Shown here piece by piece: positions 33,567 through 43,160 of a stretch of 64,000 bases of DNA; within the stretch, counting starts at the first letter, position 1; the number at the start of each line of letters is the position of its first letter. A model generated the notes under the pieces. It saw only the letters and a program-made list of their open reading frames with translations, did not search any database and had not been told where the DNA came from. Made by a program: the position numbers and the translations under genes. Origin of the DNA: JAWLHJ01 sp039587535 (GTDB taxonomy: Bacteria; Gemmatimonadota; Gemmatimonadetes; Longimicrobiales; Gaopeijiaceae); the NCBI GenBank assembly GCA_039587535.1, contig JBDHIF010000007.1:62001-126000 (forward strand), written 5' to 3'.

Positions 33567-36474
33567 CCGAAAGCATGTCCCCGAGCCAATGCCCCGCGCG
33601 CTGCACCTTGGCCTTCACGTACGGGAGGTTGTACCGGTTGAGGGTCCCGTGGAGCGGCATCCTCTCAACGACCTGAACGCCCCCGAGTTCGACCGCCGTC
33701 AGCTTGTCGGGGTTGTTGGTGAGGAGCTGTACCCGGCGGACTCCGAGCTGACGCAACATGTCGAGGGCCGCGTCGTAGCTGCGCTCGTCCGGGCCGAAGC
33801 CCAGCGTGCAGTCCGCGTCCACCGTATCGAGGCCATCGTCCTGGAGAGAATAGGCTCGGAGCTTGTTGCCCAGACCGATCCCCCTGCCCTCATGTTGCAG
33901 GTAGAGCAACACGCCGCCCCCGCGTTCCCGGAAGTGCCGAAGGCTGCCCCGAAGCTGCTCACCGCAGTCGCACTTCAGGCTACCGAAGAGGTCCCCGGTA
34001 AGACATGCCGAATGAAGCCTGACCGGAACGGGGTCCGGCCATTCCTCACGCGCGCCGATCATGATGGCGACGTGCTCCAGAAGAGCATGTTCTTCCCGGA
34101 AGAGGACGAAGTGGGCCTGTTCGGCATCCTGAAGCGGCACCGGCGCGTCGCTGACCCGCCTGACCAGCACTCGTGGCTCCTCCAGTGCCGACCGGATCCG
34201 CTGCGCATCTACCCGGAGCACGCTTCGCGAGGCGATTCTTTCCGAGAGCGCGGCCGGGAGGTGCGCGGGCAAGGCGGCTACCACGACCGCCGGGAGGAGG
34301 TGACCCATCCGGGCGAGCGCGAGGGCCTGCACCTCGGCCTCCGTGGCCGAGCGAACATGCGCCGGGTCCGGCGTCGACGCGGACGGGGCGCTGGCTAGGT
34401 GCAGGACATCCCCTGGGAGCGCTCCGTCCCCGAGCCTGAGCGCCAATGGTCCTGGGGCCACCTGTACTCCGAGCGCTCGGGCGCGGTGGGCCGTGACGAT
34501 GAGATGCAGAGGCCCCTCGGCGCAGCTACTTACGAATCCCAGGACCTCGTCGTCGAGGCCCTCGGCGCCGACGACCAGAACGTCCGGATTTCTCAACCGG
34601 GCCCCGTTGGAGCTACCGCTCACGTAGAGCGCTCGCCGTCGCTTCAACTCGAACAGCGCTCGCTCAGTCTCATGCATATCGTTCACCGAACCTCCCCGCG
34701 TTGCGGCAGTCCCGGGTCCGCCGGAAAGAACCATCTGATCCCGTGCCTGACCGGCTTCGAAAACACCGTTGGACGGACGTGAGGTCCATCGAATCAAAGG
34801 GACAGCCACCAGCAGTCCCGCGAAAATGGGCACCAACCAGGCGAAAAAGATAGGGCTCACGAGCCACGTGGCTCCTGCCCAGACGACGCCGATGCCCGTG
34901 ATCCATCCAGCGGCGGCCGTCGCCTCCCGCATGGTTACGGAACGTCCAGACCGGATCTGAGCACCCCACGACACCGAGCTTCCGACAAGAACCTCGAGCA
35001 CGAAACGCGCGTGAAACATCATCATCACGGGAGCCACCAACACCGAGTACCCGGCCTCGAGCAGCCCAGCGCGCAGGAGCCTACCCCTGGGCCGCTGCGC
35101 CCGAAGCGCCAATCCCAGCCCAAGCGCCTTCGGCAAGAACAGGAGCACACCGGTAAGCGCCAGTAACGACGGAGCCGCCGGCCCGGTCGCCCAGTTTCCC
35201 AGGGCGGAAACGCCCGCCAGGCTTGGGTCGGCGATTCCGGCCACACCGGCGACGTAAGCGGTGCTGGCCACCAGGAGGAGTAGCCAGAGCAGCGAGGAAA
35301 CGTAGCCCATGGCACCGAGGAACAGGTGCAGCCGGCTCAGCGGATGCAGCCCTCGTGTGGCCAGCAATCGAAGGTGCTGAAGGCTTCCCTGGCTCCAACG
35401 CCGGTCCCGGCGTGCGTAGTCCACCAGATTGGACGGGACATCCTCCCAGCTCCCCTTCAGATCGGACCGGAGGTAGCAACGCCACCCGGCTCTGCGCAGC
35501 AGGGCCGCTTCCACAAAGTCGTGCGAAAGGATCTCCCCGCCCAACGGGGGACGCCCCTTCAGAACCGGGAGCTTGCAGTGCGTTCTAAAGGGCTCTATAC
35601 GGACGATCGCGTTGTGGCCCCAGTAGTTGGCCGCGTCACCCTGCCAGAAGCTCTGACCCGCAGCCAACATCGGACCGTACAACCCGGCAGCGAACTCGAT
35701 GAAGCGGCCGAAACGAGTTCCTTGAGGCCCCGGCAGCGGTACCGTCTGAATGAGACCGGCCTCGGGGTTCACCTCCATCGAGCGCACGAGCTCGACCAGC
35801 GTGTCGGCACGCATGACGGAGTCGGCGTCGAGGACCACCATATATGGGTATGCCGAGCCGGCGCGAAGGATGAACTCCTCGATATTCCCCGCCTTCCGCC
35901 CCTCGTTTTTCGCGCGACGGCGATAGAAGAGGCCCGTGGCCCCGCGGTACCGTCCCTGCAGGGCCGACCAGAGCCGCTCTTCCGTCGCGGCGATTCTCGC
36001 GTCGTTGGTGTCGCTCAGAAGGTGGACGTCGAACGACTCGGCATGCCCACTCTCCTCCAAAGATCGCAGCATCCACTCAATCCGTTCCACCACCGCGACT
36101 ACGTCCTCGTTCCGAGCCGGCACGACCAGCGCAGTCCGGCAACCCAGCGGCTCCGATCGCACCGCCGCGCGAGGCGCAGTGGTGCGTCGCAGACTCAACG
36201 GATCTCTACCGAACACCAACAACGCGAAGCCCACCGTGGCGTTCCAGAAGGCCACCGTGATCCAAGCGAAGGTCGGCGCGAACAGGATAAGAATGAGGAG
36301 CTCGAGCCGTGTGGTTCCACCGCCCCCGACGAGAGCCGCCATCATGCCCACACCACCCGCAGTGCTCAACGCGACGAGTAGCCCGAAGCCGACCCTCCGC
36401 AGGTTGAGCCACGGAAGCTCGATGGTCCGCCCCGGGGATCGGGGCTCCACAGACATGGCGGCGGTCCCGGTCAC
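33544..36474 (-). CDS. OpgH glucosyltransferase fused in frame to GTP cyclohydrolase II (RibA)
   Basis: One open frame of 976 codons encodes two usually separate proteins. Residues about 1-595 are OpgH/MdoH-like: two N-terminal membrane helices, a GT2 domain (VVPARNEDV, DAD near 216, HDFVEAALLRRAGW, RRDRRWSQG near 358) and several C-terminal helices; it polymerises periplasmic glucans. Residues about 597-976 are RibA with an N-terminal accessory region. Zinc cysteines are near 824, 835 and 837 (HSACLTG, LKCDCGEQLRG), and the active-site block HEGRGIGLGNKLRAY is intact. A GGGGAGG four bases before an in-frame GTG (34686) could also start free RibA. Main start GTG 36474 (AGGA upstream) or ATG 36456. 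Confidence 0.9.
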   Translation of the reverse strand: MTGTAAMSVEPRSPGRTIELPWLNLRRVGFGLLVALSTAGGVGMMAALVGGGGTTRLELLILILFAPTFAWITVAFWNATVGFALLVFGRDPLSLRRTTAPRAAVRSEPLGCRTALVVPARNEDVVAVVERIEWMLRSLEESGHAESFDVHLLSDTNDARIAATEERLWSALQGRYRGATGLFYRRRAKNEGRKAGNIEEFILRAGSAYPYMVVLDADSVMRADTLVELVRSMEVNPEAGLIQTVPLPGPQGTRFGRFIEFAAGLYGPMLAAGQSFWQGDAANYWGHNAIVRIEPFRTHCKLPVLKGRPPLGGEILSHDFVEAALLRRAGWRCYLRSDLKGSWEDVPSNLVDYARRDRRWSQGSLQHLRLLATRGLHPLSRLHLFLGAMGYVSSLLWLLLLVASTAYVAGVAGIADPSLAGVSALGNWATGPAAPSLLALTGVLLFLPKALGLGLALRAQRPRGRLLRAGLLEAGYSVLVAPVMMMFHARFVLEVLVGSSVSWGAQIRSGRSVTMREATAAAGWITGIGVVWAGATWLVSPIFFAWLVPIFAGLLVAVPLIRWTSRPSNGVFEAGQARDQMVLSGGPGTAATRGGSVNDMHETERALFELKRRRALYVSGSSNGARLRNPDVLVVGAEGLDDEVLGFVSSCAEGPLHLIVTAHRARALGVQVAPGPLALRLGDGALPGDVLHLASAPSASTPDPAHVRSATEAEVQALALARMGHLLPAVVVAALPAHLPAALSERIASRSVLRVDAQRIRSALEEPRVLVRRVSDAPVPLQDAEQAHFVLFREEHALLEHVAIMIGAREEWPDPVPVRLHSACLTGDLFGSLKCDCGEQLRGSLRHFRERGGGVLLYLQHEGRGIGLGNKLRAYSLQDDGLDTVDADCTLGFGPDERSYDAALDMLRQLGVRRVQLLTNNPDKLTAVELGGVQVVERMPLHGTLNRYNLPYVKAKVQRAGHWLGDMLSGASGSGT

Positions 36475-36475
36475 G

Positions 36476-38116
36476 TCAACCGATCCTGTCCGGGTACCAC
36501 ACGTAGCTCCAGGTCTCACTGAGCACGTGACTCTGGGATGTCAGGAAGAGACGCATGTCCGCAGGTGCATTTCCGTCTGGGATCAGGGTGAACGTGACTC
36601 TCAGCCCACTGTTACCCGGCAGGTGTTGAATCATGACCCCCTCCACCATCCCGCGCAGGACAGAGATGTCCGCCTCGACGCCCATTTGGGAGGATGGAAG
36701 CGAGCCGCCCTCGAAGTCCACGACGAAGCGTCTCCTGCTCCTGGGCGGTGGATCGGCTTGCCCAGGAAGGGCGTCCCAGCCGATCGCTGTTCGGGCGACG
36801 TGGGCCACGGGCATGTCAGGCGGGAGCGGGCCACGCGTGACGAGGCGATAACGGTAGGATCGCTCTTCGCCGGCGCGGAGCGGGACGTCCGGCACCCAAT
36901 AGGCCGCGACGTTGTCGTTGAACTCGGAATCCGTGGGGATTTCCAGAAGCTCGACCCCACCGGGACCCCAATCTCCCCCTAAGACCTCCACCCAGTAGCT
37001 GGGTCGAAGATGGTAGCGAGCCTCCAGATCGAGGAAAGAATCGAAGTCTCGGGTTCTTTGGAAAAGCCCGAAGCCGACGGGTTCTTCCGTCCGCAGCGAG
37101 GTGACGTGCAGCCCGGGTCCGTTGCTGAGGGGCCTCCAGATCCACTCCCCTCGCCCCGTGAGCATCTGAAGGCCATCGGAATCATGCACGCGCGGCCGGA
37201 AATCGTCCTGTGCCGGGCTCAATCCCGGGGCATGCAGGAACATGCTGCTGAAGGGAGCCACACCCAGCTTGGTCACGTCGGTGCGTGCGAAGACCCGAGC
37301 GTCCACAAGGAGCTCGGTCGACGGGCCCGGGCTCAGCTCGAAGCGGTAGGCGCCGGTGAGCGAAGGGCCATCGAGCAACGCGTGAAAGACCAGGCGATCG
37401 TCGTCCGACGGGGGTTCGATCCAGTAGGCCCGGAAGTCCGGGAACTCCTCGGGCCCGTCGACTGCCGGGTCGACCGCGATCCCTCGCGCGGAAAGCCCGT
37501 ATTCCTGTCCGGCGCCCAGGACACGGAAGTACGAGGCTCCTTGGAAGGCTGCGACTTCGTCATGGATGTCCGGGCGGTTCAGCGGGTAGTGAATCCGGAA
37601 CCCGGCGAAGCCTGGGACCGAGCGGGGATCGAGTTCGCCGACTTGTGCCGCGTCTCCCTGGAAATCGAAGAGGGTCGGGTCATAGGTGAGCCCGTAGACC
37701 GAGTCCCCGTCGACCAGATGGACGTCCACCGGGGTTTCGTGTATCGACCCCAAATGGAACAGCTGGACCTCGAACGCCCCTTCTCCTCTCCAGAGCGCGC
37801 GACCCGGCCTGAATCGAATCTGACGATAGCCGTCGAAGTCCAGCTGTCGCAGTGGAAGCGGAACGGTTTGCCGGGGTGGAGCGTAAGGCCTTCGAGCCAT
37901 TGCGCGTGCCCGCTCCGTGAGCGCTTCGGTGAGACGCCGTGGGTCGGGCGTCCACACATCGGCCGAGGCGGGGTCGAGCGGGTCTGCGGCCACGGGCAGT
38001 TCGGCGGCGGGGTTGGCCTCATCTTCGGACGACGGTAGCGTCGGGTTCCGTCCGAGCCACACAGCGACCAGAACGGCGGTCGCGAGCAGGAGCACCGCAG
38101 GCAAACGAAACGACAT
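36476..38116 (-). CDS. Glucan biosynthesis protein OpgG/MdoG
   Basis: 546 residues from ATG 38116. An N-terminal signal anchor (LPAVLLLATAVLVAVWLG) is followed by the MdoG domain: YRQIRFRPGRALWRGEGAFE, VQLFHLGSIHETPVDVHLVD, FRIHYPLNRPDIHDEVAAFQGASYFRVLG and FQRTRDFDSFLDLEARYHLRPSYWVE. The family modifies or releases osmoregulated periplasmic glucan. It ends one base before the OpgH-RibA start, forming an opgGH operon. The 36-base gap to the divergent sulfatase-like gene must hold both promoters. Confidence 0.93.
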   Translation of the reverse strand: MSFRLPAVLLLATAVLVAVWLGRNPTLPSSEDEANPAAELPVAADPLDPASADVWTPDPRRLTEALTERARAMARRPYAPPRQTVPLPLRQLDFDGYRQIRFRPGRALWRGEGAFEVQLFHLGSIHETPVDVHLVDGDSVYGLTYDPTLFDFQGDAAQVGELDPRSVPGFAGFRIHYPLNRPDIHDEVAAFQGASYFRVLGAGQEYGLSARGIAVDPAVDGPEEFPDFRAYWIEPPSDDDRLVFHALLDGPSLTGAYRFELSPGPSTELLVDARVFARTDVTKLGVAPFSSMFLHAPGLSPAQDDFRPRVHDSDGLQMLTGRGEWIWRPLSNGPGLHVTSLRTEEPVGFGLFQRTRDFDSFLDLEARYHLRPSYWVEVLGGDWGPGGVELLEIPTDSEFNDNVAAYWVPDVPLRAGEERSYRYRLVTRGPLPPDMPVAHVARTAIGWDALPGQADPPPRSRRRFVVDFEGGSLPSSQMGVEADISVLRGMVEGVMIQHLPGNSGLRVTFTLIPDGNAPADMRLFLTSQSHVLSETWSYVWYPDRIG

Positions 38117-38152
38117 GATGATCTCGAACTCCGTGGATCGGCGCGCGCGCTC

Positions 38153-39853
38153 ATGAGCTCCTTTTCGGCGCTCGTCGGAAGGCTTCGATCCGCCGCGAGG
38201 GCGTTCGCGGCGTGGCCTTCGACCGCGTCCGGCAGACTCCTGAGCCTCGTTCTGGCCTTCACGGTTGTCAACATCGTCCTGCTCGCTCCTCAGTGGGCAG
38301 CCCCCGGCATGGTCCCGACGCATCGGGTGTCGTTGGAGGCGGGGCTCCTTGTCATGCTGTTCGCCGCCCTGCCGAGAAATCGCCTCACCCTGGCCGGCGC
38401 ACTCCTCAGCGCCACGGCCGTCGTCCTCATCGGCCTGGTGGGTCTCGGGGACGCAACCACTCGGATGAGCCTGTCACGGCCTCTGAACCTCTATCTTGAT
38501 GCCCGCCTCCTGAGCGCTGTGCTGCATCTGCTGACCGGCACCCTCGGAGCGGTCACCGCCTGGCTCGCGGTCACGGCTGCGGCTGTTGGAACCGTCGCGC
38601 TCGTCGCGGTCCTCGGCCATCTCCTGGCTCCACCGAAGGCCGTTCGTCCGGTCATATGGAGCGCCAAGCCCGCGGCATTCGCCAGCCTGTTGCTGGTGGC
38701 CTTGGTGGCAGCGACCCGCCCTTCAGGACCGACCGGCGCGGTGGGGCTCCCCGGGACCCGACTCGTGACCGAGCAGGCCCGGTTCTTGCGGGGCCTCGTG
38801 GCGGAGCGCGAGATGTTCGCCCTGGAGCTCTCCTCCTCCCGTGACAGCTACGAGGCGGTGCCGCGACTCCTCCAAGGCCTCGGTGGACGGGACGTGGTGC
38901 TGGCGTTCGTGGAGTCTTACGGCATCTCCGCTCTGGATGACCCTCGTTATGCTCCGGTCATCGAGCCGAGGTTGGAGGACATGGAGGATCGCCTCGACGA
39001 AGCCGGTCTCGAGCTGGCGACCGGCACCCTCGTGGCGCCGAGCCAAGGAGGGCAGTCCTGGCTTGGGCACGGCTCGATCCTGAGCGGCTTATGGCTGCAC
39101 AATCAGATGCGCTACGACCTCCTGCTGGGGAGCGACCGCCAGACCCTCGTGGACGATTTTCGGGCGGCCGGATACCGGACGGCCGCCCTCATGCCCGCGA
39201 TCACCATGCCTTGGCCCGAAGGCACCCGGTTCGGCTATGACGAGATCTATGCCTTCGCGGACATCGACTACCGTGGGCCACCCTTGAACTGGGTCACGAT
39301 GCCGGATCAGTTCACGTGGTCGTTCCTGGAGCACCAGATCCGATCGTCTGGAGACGGGCGTCCGGTCTTCGCGGAGCTGGGGCTCATCAGCAGCCATGCA
39401 CCGTGGACCCCCATTCTCGACGTGATCGACGACTGGGACACGATCGGTGACGGCTCGGTGTTCGAGGCGTGGCGCGACGCCGGCGAGCGCCCGGAGGACC
39501 TGTGGCGCGACGCGGACCGAGTACGGGAGCAGTACGCCCTCTCCGTGGACTACGCCCTTCATGCCGCCACGGCCTACGCGGAGCGGTATGGAGGTGACGA
39601 CCTCCTTATCGTCGTGCTCGGCGACCATCAGCCGGCTCCGCTTATCACGGGCGAGGCGGCACCGCGTACTGTGCCGGTACACGTCATCGCGAAGGATCCG
39701 GGCTTGCTGAAGCCGTTCAGGGACTGGGGATTCGCTGCCGGGGCGTTCCCCGATCCAGAGCAGGAGGCGCTGAGGATGGACGCATTCCGGCCCTGGTTCA
39801 TCAGCACGTTCAGTGGGTCCGCAGTGGGATCCGAGGCCAAGCCCGGTGCGTGA
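38153..39853 (+). CDS. Membrane sulfatase / phosphoglycerol-transferase-like protein
   Basis: 566 residues. Four to five N-terminal membrane helices (about residues 28-195) carry a periplasmic alkaline-phosphatase-superfamily domain like that of LtaS and OpgB. Family-type blocks are VVLAFVESYGISAL, GGQSWLGHGSILSGL, FAELGLISSHAPW and the metal-binding LVVLGDHQPAP. OpgB adds phosphoglycerol to periplasmic glucans, which would fit the opgGH genes next door, but the substrate cannot be read from sequence. It heads a plus-strand run; FkbM overlaps its stop. Confidence 0.85.
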   Translation: MSSFSALVGRLRSAARAFAAWPSTASGRLLSLVLAFTVVNIVLLAPQWAAPGMVPTHRVSLEAGLLVMLFAALPRNRLTLAGALLSATAVVLIGLVGLGDATTRMSLSRPLNLYLDARLLSAVLHLLTGTLGAVTAWLAVTAAAVGTVALVAVLGHLLAPPKAVRPVIWSAKPAAFASLLLVALVAATRPSGPTGAVGLPGTRLVTEQARFLRGLVAEREMFALELSSSRDSYEAVPRLLQGLGGRDVVLAFVESYGISALDDPRYAPVIEPRLEDMEDRLDEAGLELATGTLVAPSQGGQSWLGHGSILSGLWLHNQMRYDLLLGSDRQTLVDDFRAAGYRTAALMPAITMPWPEGTRFGYDEIYAFADIDYRGPPLNWVTMPDQFTWSFLEHQIRSSGDGRPVFAELGLISSHAPWTPILDVIDDWDTIGDGSVFEAWRDAGERPEDLWRDADRVREQYALSVDYALHAATAYAERYGGDDLLIVVLGDHQPAPLITGEAAPRTVPVHVIAKDPGLLKPFRDWGFAAGAFPDPEQEALRMDAFRPWFISTFSGSAVGSEAKPGA

Positions 39854-40592
39854 GCTGTTCGGAGTCCTCCGCTCCTTGGTCGTCTACTGGCGCCCGGGCA
39901 GACAGAAGGCGCTCCGACGCCTGTACGCACCGTTCGTGTCCAGGGGAGCGGTCGTCTTCGACGTGGGCGCTCACCTAGGGGACCGCACGGCCGCATTCTC
40001 CCGCCTGGGCGCCGCCGTAATCGCCCTCGAGCCGCAGCCGCGGGTCGCCCGGTGGCTCCGCCGTCTCGTGGGGAGACGTCCGGGTGTCCGGATCTTGGAG
40101 GAAGCGGTCGGGCCGCGCCGCGGCCAGGCTCGTCTGGCAGTCAGTCGGCTGACCCCCACCGTGTCCACCGTGTCGAGGGCGTGGCGGGAGGATATGATCC
40201 AACGGAACCCCGGCTTTCGCGGCGTACGTTGGGACGACGAGGTCGAGGTTCCGATGACCACGCTGGACGATCTCATCGAACGGTTCGGGATGCCCTGCTT
40301 CTGCAAGCTGGACATCGAAGGGTACGAGGCGGATGCTCTGGAAGGGCTGAGCCGCCCCATCCAGAGCCTGTCCTTCGAATTCGTAAGCGGAGGACTGGGC
40401 GTGGCCGACGGTTGCGTGAGCCGCCTCGAAGCGCTGGCTCCCTACGAGTACAACGCGGTGGCCGGTGAAGGCCGAACATTCCTGTTTCCCAGTTGGGTCT
40501 CCGGCACGGATCTCCGAGCTTGGCTGGCACGGGGAGCAGACCACCTGCCTTTCGGAGACCTCTTTGCCCGCCGGTCAGGAGTAACCACGTGA
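39846..40592 (+). CDS. FkbM family methyltransferase
   Basis: 248 residues from GTG 39846, with GAGG eight bases upstream, overlapping the previous stop. The SAM-binding motif is VVFDVGAHLGDRTAAFSRLG with EPQP, and the FkbM block CKLDIEGYEADALEGL follows. The family O-methylates sugars, polyketides and lipids. Placement inside an envelope-glycan and pteridine-like cluster suggests a glycan or pterin target, which is inference. Coupled to the creatininase gene by a GTGA overlap. Confidence 0.88.
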   Translation: MRELFGVLRSLVVYWRPGRQKALRRLYAPFVSRGAVVFDVGAHLGDRTAAFSRLGAAVIALEPQPRVARWLRRLVGRRPGVRILEEAVGPRRGQARLAVSRLTPTVSTVSRAWREDMIQRNPGFRGVRWDDEVEVPMTTLDDLIERFGMPCFCKLDIEGYEADALEGLSRPIQSLSFEFVSGGLGVADGCVSRLEALAPYEYNAVAGEGRTFLFPSWVSGTDLRAWLARGADHLPFGDLFARRSGVTT

Positions 40593-41410
40593 GCCGACCC
40601 GATCCCCTCCGCTTTCCTCTCATCTGGCGTGACCTCACCCAACCGGAGATCGCGGAAGTGGCAGCTCGGGACCCGGTCGTGGTCCTACCCATGGGGGCGT
40701 TGGAGCAGCACGGGCCGCACCTCCCCGTGTCCACCGACGCTGAACTCGCCGACGGAATCGTCGCAAGAGCCTCGGAGGAGCTCCCCGCAGACCTGCCGGT
40801 CATACTCCTCCCGACCCAGGTCGTCGCGGCCAGCGAGGAGCACAGGTCCTTTGCGGGGACGGTGTCGATCCGGGGCGGCACGCTCCTGGACCACCTGATG
40901 GACGTCGCCTCGGGGTTGGCAGAGCATGGCATACGCCGTTGGGTGATCTTCAATACCCACGGGGGCAACAAGAGCGTCGTAGATGAGGCGGCCCTACGGG
41001 CGCGAGCCGCATTCGGCCTCCTGGTCGTGAAGGCGCACTCCTTTCGCTTCCCCGTACCCGAGGCTGTCGAGCTGCCGACGTCCGAATGGCGCCACGGACT
41101 CCACGGAGGCGCGGTGGAGACGGCCATGATGCTCCACCTCCGACCGGACCTGGTGCGCAAGGATCTCATTCAGCGGTTCCCTTCCCTGGGTGAAGAGCTC
41201 GACTCGGAGCTCGATGTGCTGCTACCGGAAGGGCCAGCTGCCTTTGCATGGCTGTCCCAGGACCTCAATCCACAGGGCGTCACCGGTGACGCGACGTTGG
41301 GGACTCCCGCTCTCGGGGCGCGACTCGTCGAGGGCTATGGCCGCTTTCTAGCCTCTGTGGTGACGGATGCCGCGCGCTTCCCGGTCGACCGGCTGGGCCC
41401 GTCCCCGTGA
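40589..41410 (+). CDS. Creatininase-family amidohydrolase
   Basis: 273 residues from GTG 40589 with CAGGAG upstream. Metal-binding motifs of the family are present: LPMGALEQHGPHLPVSTDAEL (Glu, His, Asp ligands), NTHGGN, and LHGGAVETAMML with the last Glu. Creatininase relatives include creatininase, mycofactocin MftE and archaeal ArfB, which removes the formyl group from the formamidopyrimidine made from GTP. Given the neighbouring RibA and RibD_C genes, an ArfB-like step on a GTP-derived pyrimidine is attractive but unproven. Confidence 0.9.
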   Translation: MSRPDPLRFPLIWRDLTQPEIAEVAARDPVVVLPMGALEQHGPHLPVSTDAELADGIVARASEELPADLPVILLPTQVVAASEEHRSFAGTVSIRGGTLLDHLMDVASGLAEHGIRRWVIFNTHGGNKSVVDEAALRARAAFGLLVVKAHSFRFPVPEAVELPTSEWRHGLHGGAVETAMMLHLRPDLVRKDLIQRFPSLGEELDSELDVLLPEGPAAFAWLSQDLNPQGVTGDATLGTPALGARLVEGYGRFLASVVTDAARFPVDRLGPSP

Positions 41411-42237
41411 GCCGGACCTCGCTGAGCGTCCAGGGCGCCTGGGAGCGTGTGCGAGCCGTGGCGCGCGGCGGTATCGAGGAGGCCGGTCACGGGCTCGACG
41501 TCACACCGGCCGGTGAGTGGACGACGCCCATGTCCGTCGACGCCCCGACGCGAGCCCTGCTCGACCTCTACCTTCCGCTGGCAGTGCGAGGCGATCTGGT
41601 CATCGGTCAGATGGGACAGAGCCTGGACGGGCGGGTAGCCACCGCATCGGGGCACTCGCACTACGTGACCGGGACCGAGGACCTTACGCGTCTGCACCGG
41701 GTCCGAGCCTTGGTGGACGCGGTCGTGGTCGGGGCGGGAACCGCGACTTCGGATCGCCCCCAGCTGACGGTTCGTCGCGTGGAGGGTGAACATCCCACAC
41801 GGGTGATCCTGGACCCACGAGGCCGTGTGACACCGGAAGGGCCCCTGTTCGAGGAGGGCACCGCACCGACGCTATGGATTCGCCGAGGGCGCCCGGGCGC
41901 GCCGCTTCCGCCTCACGTCGAGGTCGTGGAAGCGCCGACCACGGGCGCGGACGGCCTCATGCCACCCGCTTCGATCCTGGAGGTCCTACGGCGGCGTGGC
42001 CTCCGACGCGTGCTCGTGGAAGGCGGTGGCGCGACCGTGTCGGCGTTCCTGGCCGCAGAAGCGCTCGACAGGCTGCACGTCACGATCGCGCCACTGGTCA
42101 TCGGCTCGGGTCTCCACGGGCTCACGCTCCCCGTCGTGGACCACCTGGACCAGGCGCTTCGTCCTCCGAGCCGTCACTTCGCGCTCGGCGACGACGTCCT
42201 GTTCGATCTCGAGCTGGACGGTTCGCGGGCGCGCTGA
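41407..42237 (+). CDS. RibD C-terminal-like reductase (pyrimidine reductase family)
   Basis: 276 residues from GTG 41407, in a GTGA overlap with the creatininase gene. The RibD_C/dihydrofolate-reductase-like fold is shown by GQMGQSLDGRVATASG, TEDLTRLHRVRALVDAVVVGAGTATSDRPQLTVR, VILDPRGR, and LVEGGGATVSAFL. RibD_C domains reduce the ribosyl chain of the RibA product to ribityl with NADPH. The deaminase half of RibD is absent. The N-terminal 55 residues are an extra region. The 3' end overlaps the convergent UPF0104 gene by 64 bases. Confidence 0.9.
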   Translation: MSRTSLSVQGAWERVRAVARGGIEEAGHGLDVTPAGEWTTPMSVDAPTRALLDLYLPLAVRGDLVIGQMGQSLDGRVATASGHSHYVTGTEDLTRLHRVRALVDAVVVGAGTATSDRPQLTVRRVEGEHPTRVILDPRGRVTPEGPLFEEGTAPTLWIRRGRPGAPLPPHVEVVEAPTTGADGLMPPASILEVLRRRGLRRVLVEGGGATVSAFLAAEALDRLHVTIAPLVIGSGLHGLTLPVVDHLDQALRPPSRHFALGDDVLFDLELDGSRAR

Positions 42238-43160
42238 TTCCCGGCCAAGCCGGCCGTCGCCCGCAATCCGCCGAACGCGATGAGATAAGCGCCTGGTAGC
42301 GTCCCCAGGAGGACGATGAGTCCATAGGCCATGGAGATCGCGACACCGTCGGCAGCGCCCAGCCCGACCGCCGCCCAGAGTCCTGCCGCTGCGCCTTCGC
42401 GCAAGCCCCACCCTCCGACCGACAGCGGCACCAGCATGGCAATGAGGACCGGAGGGACCAGAACGGCGAGCTCCGGCCAGGCTGTTTCCACGCCTACGGC
42501 CCGAGCAGCACACAGGTAGGTGACGACGTAGGATCCCACGATGACCGACGACGTTACCAGCTGAATCGCCACCGCGTCCCGAGCGAAAAGGGCGTGGCCG
42601 GCATCCCGGACGAACACACGCATGGCGGTATGCCCGACCGGCGGCCGGATCCTCACGCGCCAGGCGACGAGAGCCACCGCGGCGACCACGGTGACGGCCA
42701 AAGGAGCCAGCCACGCCCGCCCCGGTGCCAGACGTGGCGCGAGCGACGCGAACGAGATGCCGGCGAATACGGCCATAACCGCTTGTCCCGAGACGCGCTC
42801 AAGGATGACCGCACGGACCGCGGGGCCCCATTCGCTCCTGGTCCTGGAGGCGTGGCGCCATGCCCTGCTCGCGTCACCGACCACGCCTCCGGGCACGATC
42901 TGGTTCAGAAACAGACCCCGGTAGTACTCGCCCAGCGCCTCGGGGAGCGGGAGCAAGAGCCCCAGACGACCCGCGGTGAATCGCCACCGCCACGCCGACA
43001 GGATCGTCTGGCCGATCCCGATCCCGACGGCGACACCGACCCATCGGGCGTCCATCTCCGCAAGGCGGGCCACCACCACGCGAACATCGACCAGGTACGC
43101 GAGAATCGCTAGAAACAGGGCTCCGAAAAGGAGGCGCACCCGGGGTGAGGGAGCACGCAT
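42174..43160 (-). CDS. UPF0104 / lysylphosphatidylglycerol-synthase transmembrane-like protein
   Basis: 328 residues from ATG 43160, in an ATGA overlap with the methyltransferase gene. About eight membrane helices and the family motif NQIVPGGVVGDASRAWRHA, then PLSVGGWGLREGAAAGLWAA. Members of this family flip or tether lipids and lack the aminoacyl domain when this short. In this run, after a glycosyltransferase, a lipid-linked product flippase is plausible. That is inference. Confidence 0.85.
   Translation of the reverse strand: MRAPSPRVRLLFGALFLAILAYLVDVRVVVARLAEMDARWVGVAVGIGIGQTILSAWRWRFTAGRLGLLLPLPEALGEYYRGLFLNQIVPGGVVGDASRAWRHASRTRSEWGPAVRAVILERVSGQAVMAVFAGISFASLAPRLAPGRAWLAPLAVTVVAAVALVAWRVRIRPPVGHTAMRVFVRDAGHALFARDAVAIQLVTSSVIVGSYVVTYLCAARAVGVETAWPELAVLVPPVLIAMLVPLSVGGWGLREGAAAGLWAAVGLGAADGVAISMAYGLIVLLGTLPGAYLIAFGGLRATAGLAGNQRAREPSSSRSNRTSSPSAK

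Noticed and set aside
34620..34760. The OpgH-RibA junction as a sequencing frameshift artefact
   Set aside because: The frame is continuous and codon use is normal on both sides. A missing stop codon from a single-base error cannot be excluded but is not suggested by the sequence.
41407..42237. RibD_C gene read as part of an ordinary riboflavin operon
   Set aside because: ribB, ribE, ribH and the RibD deaminase domain are missing nearby, and the gene is coupled to a creatininase and FkbM gene instead.
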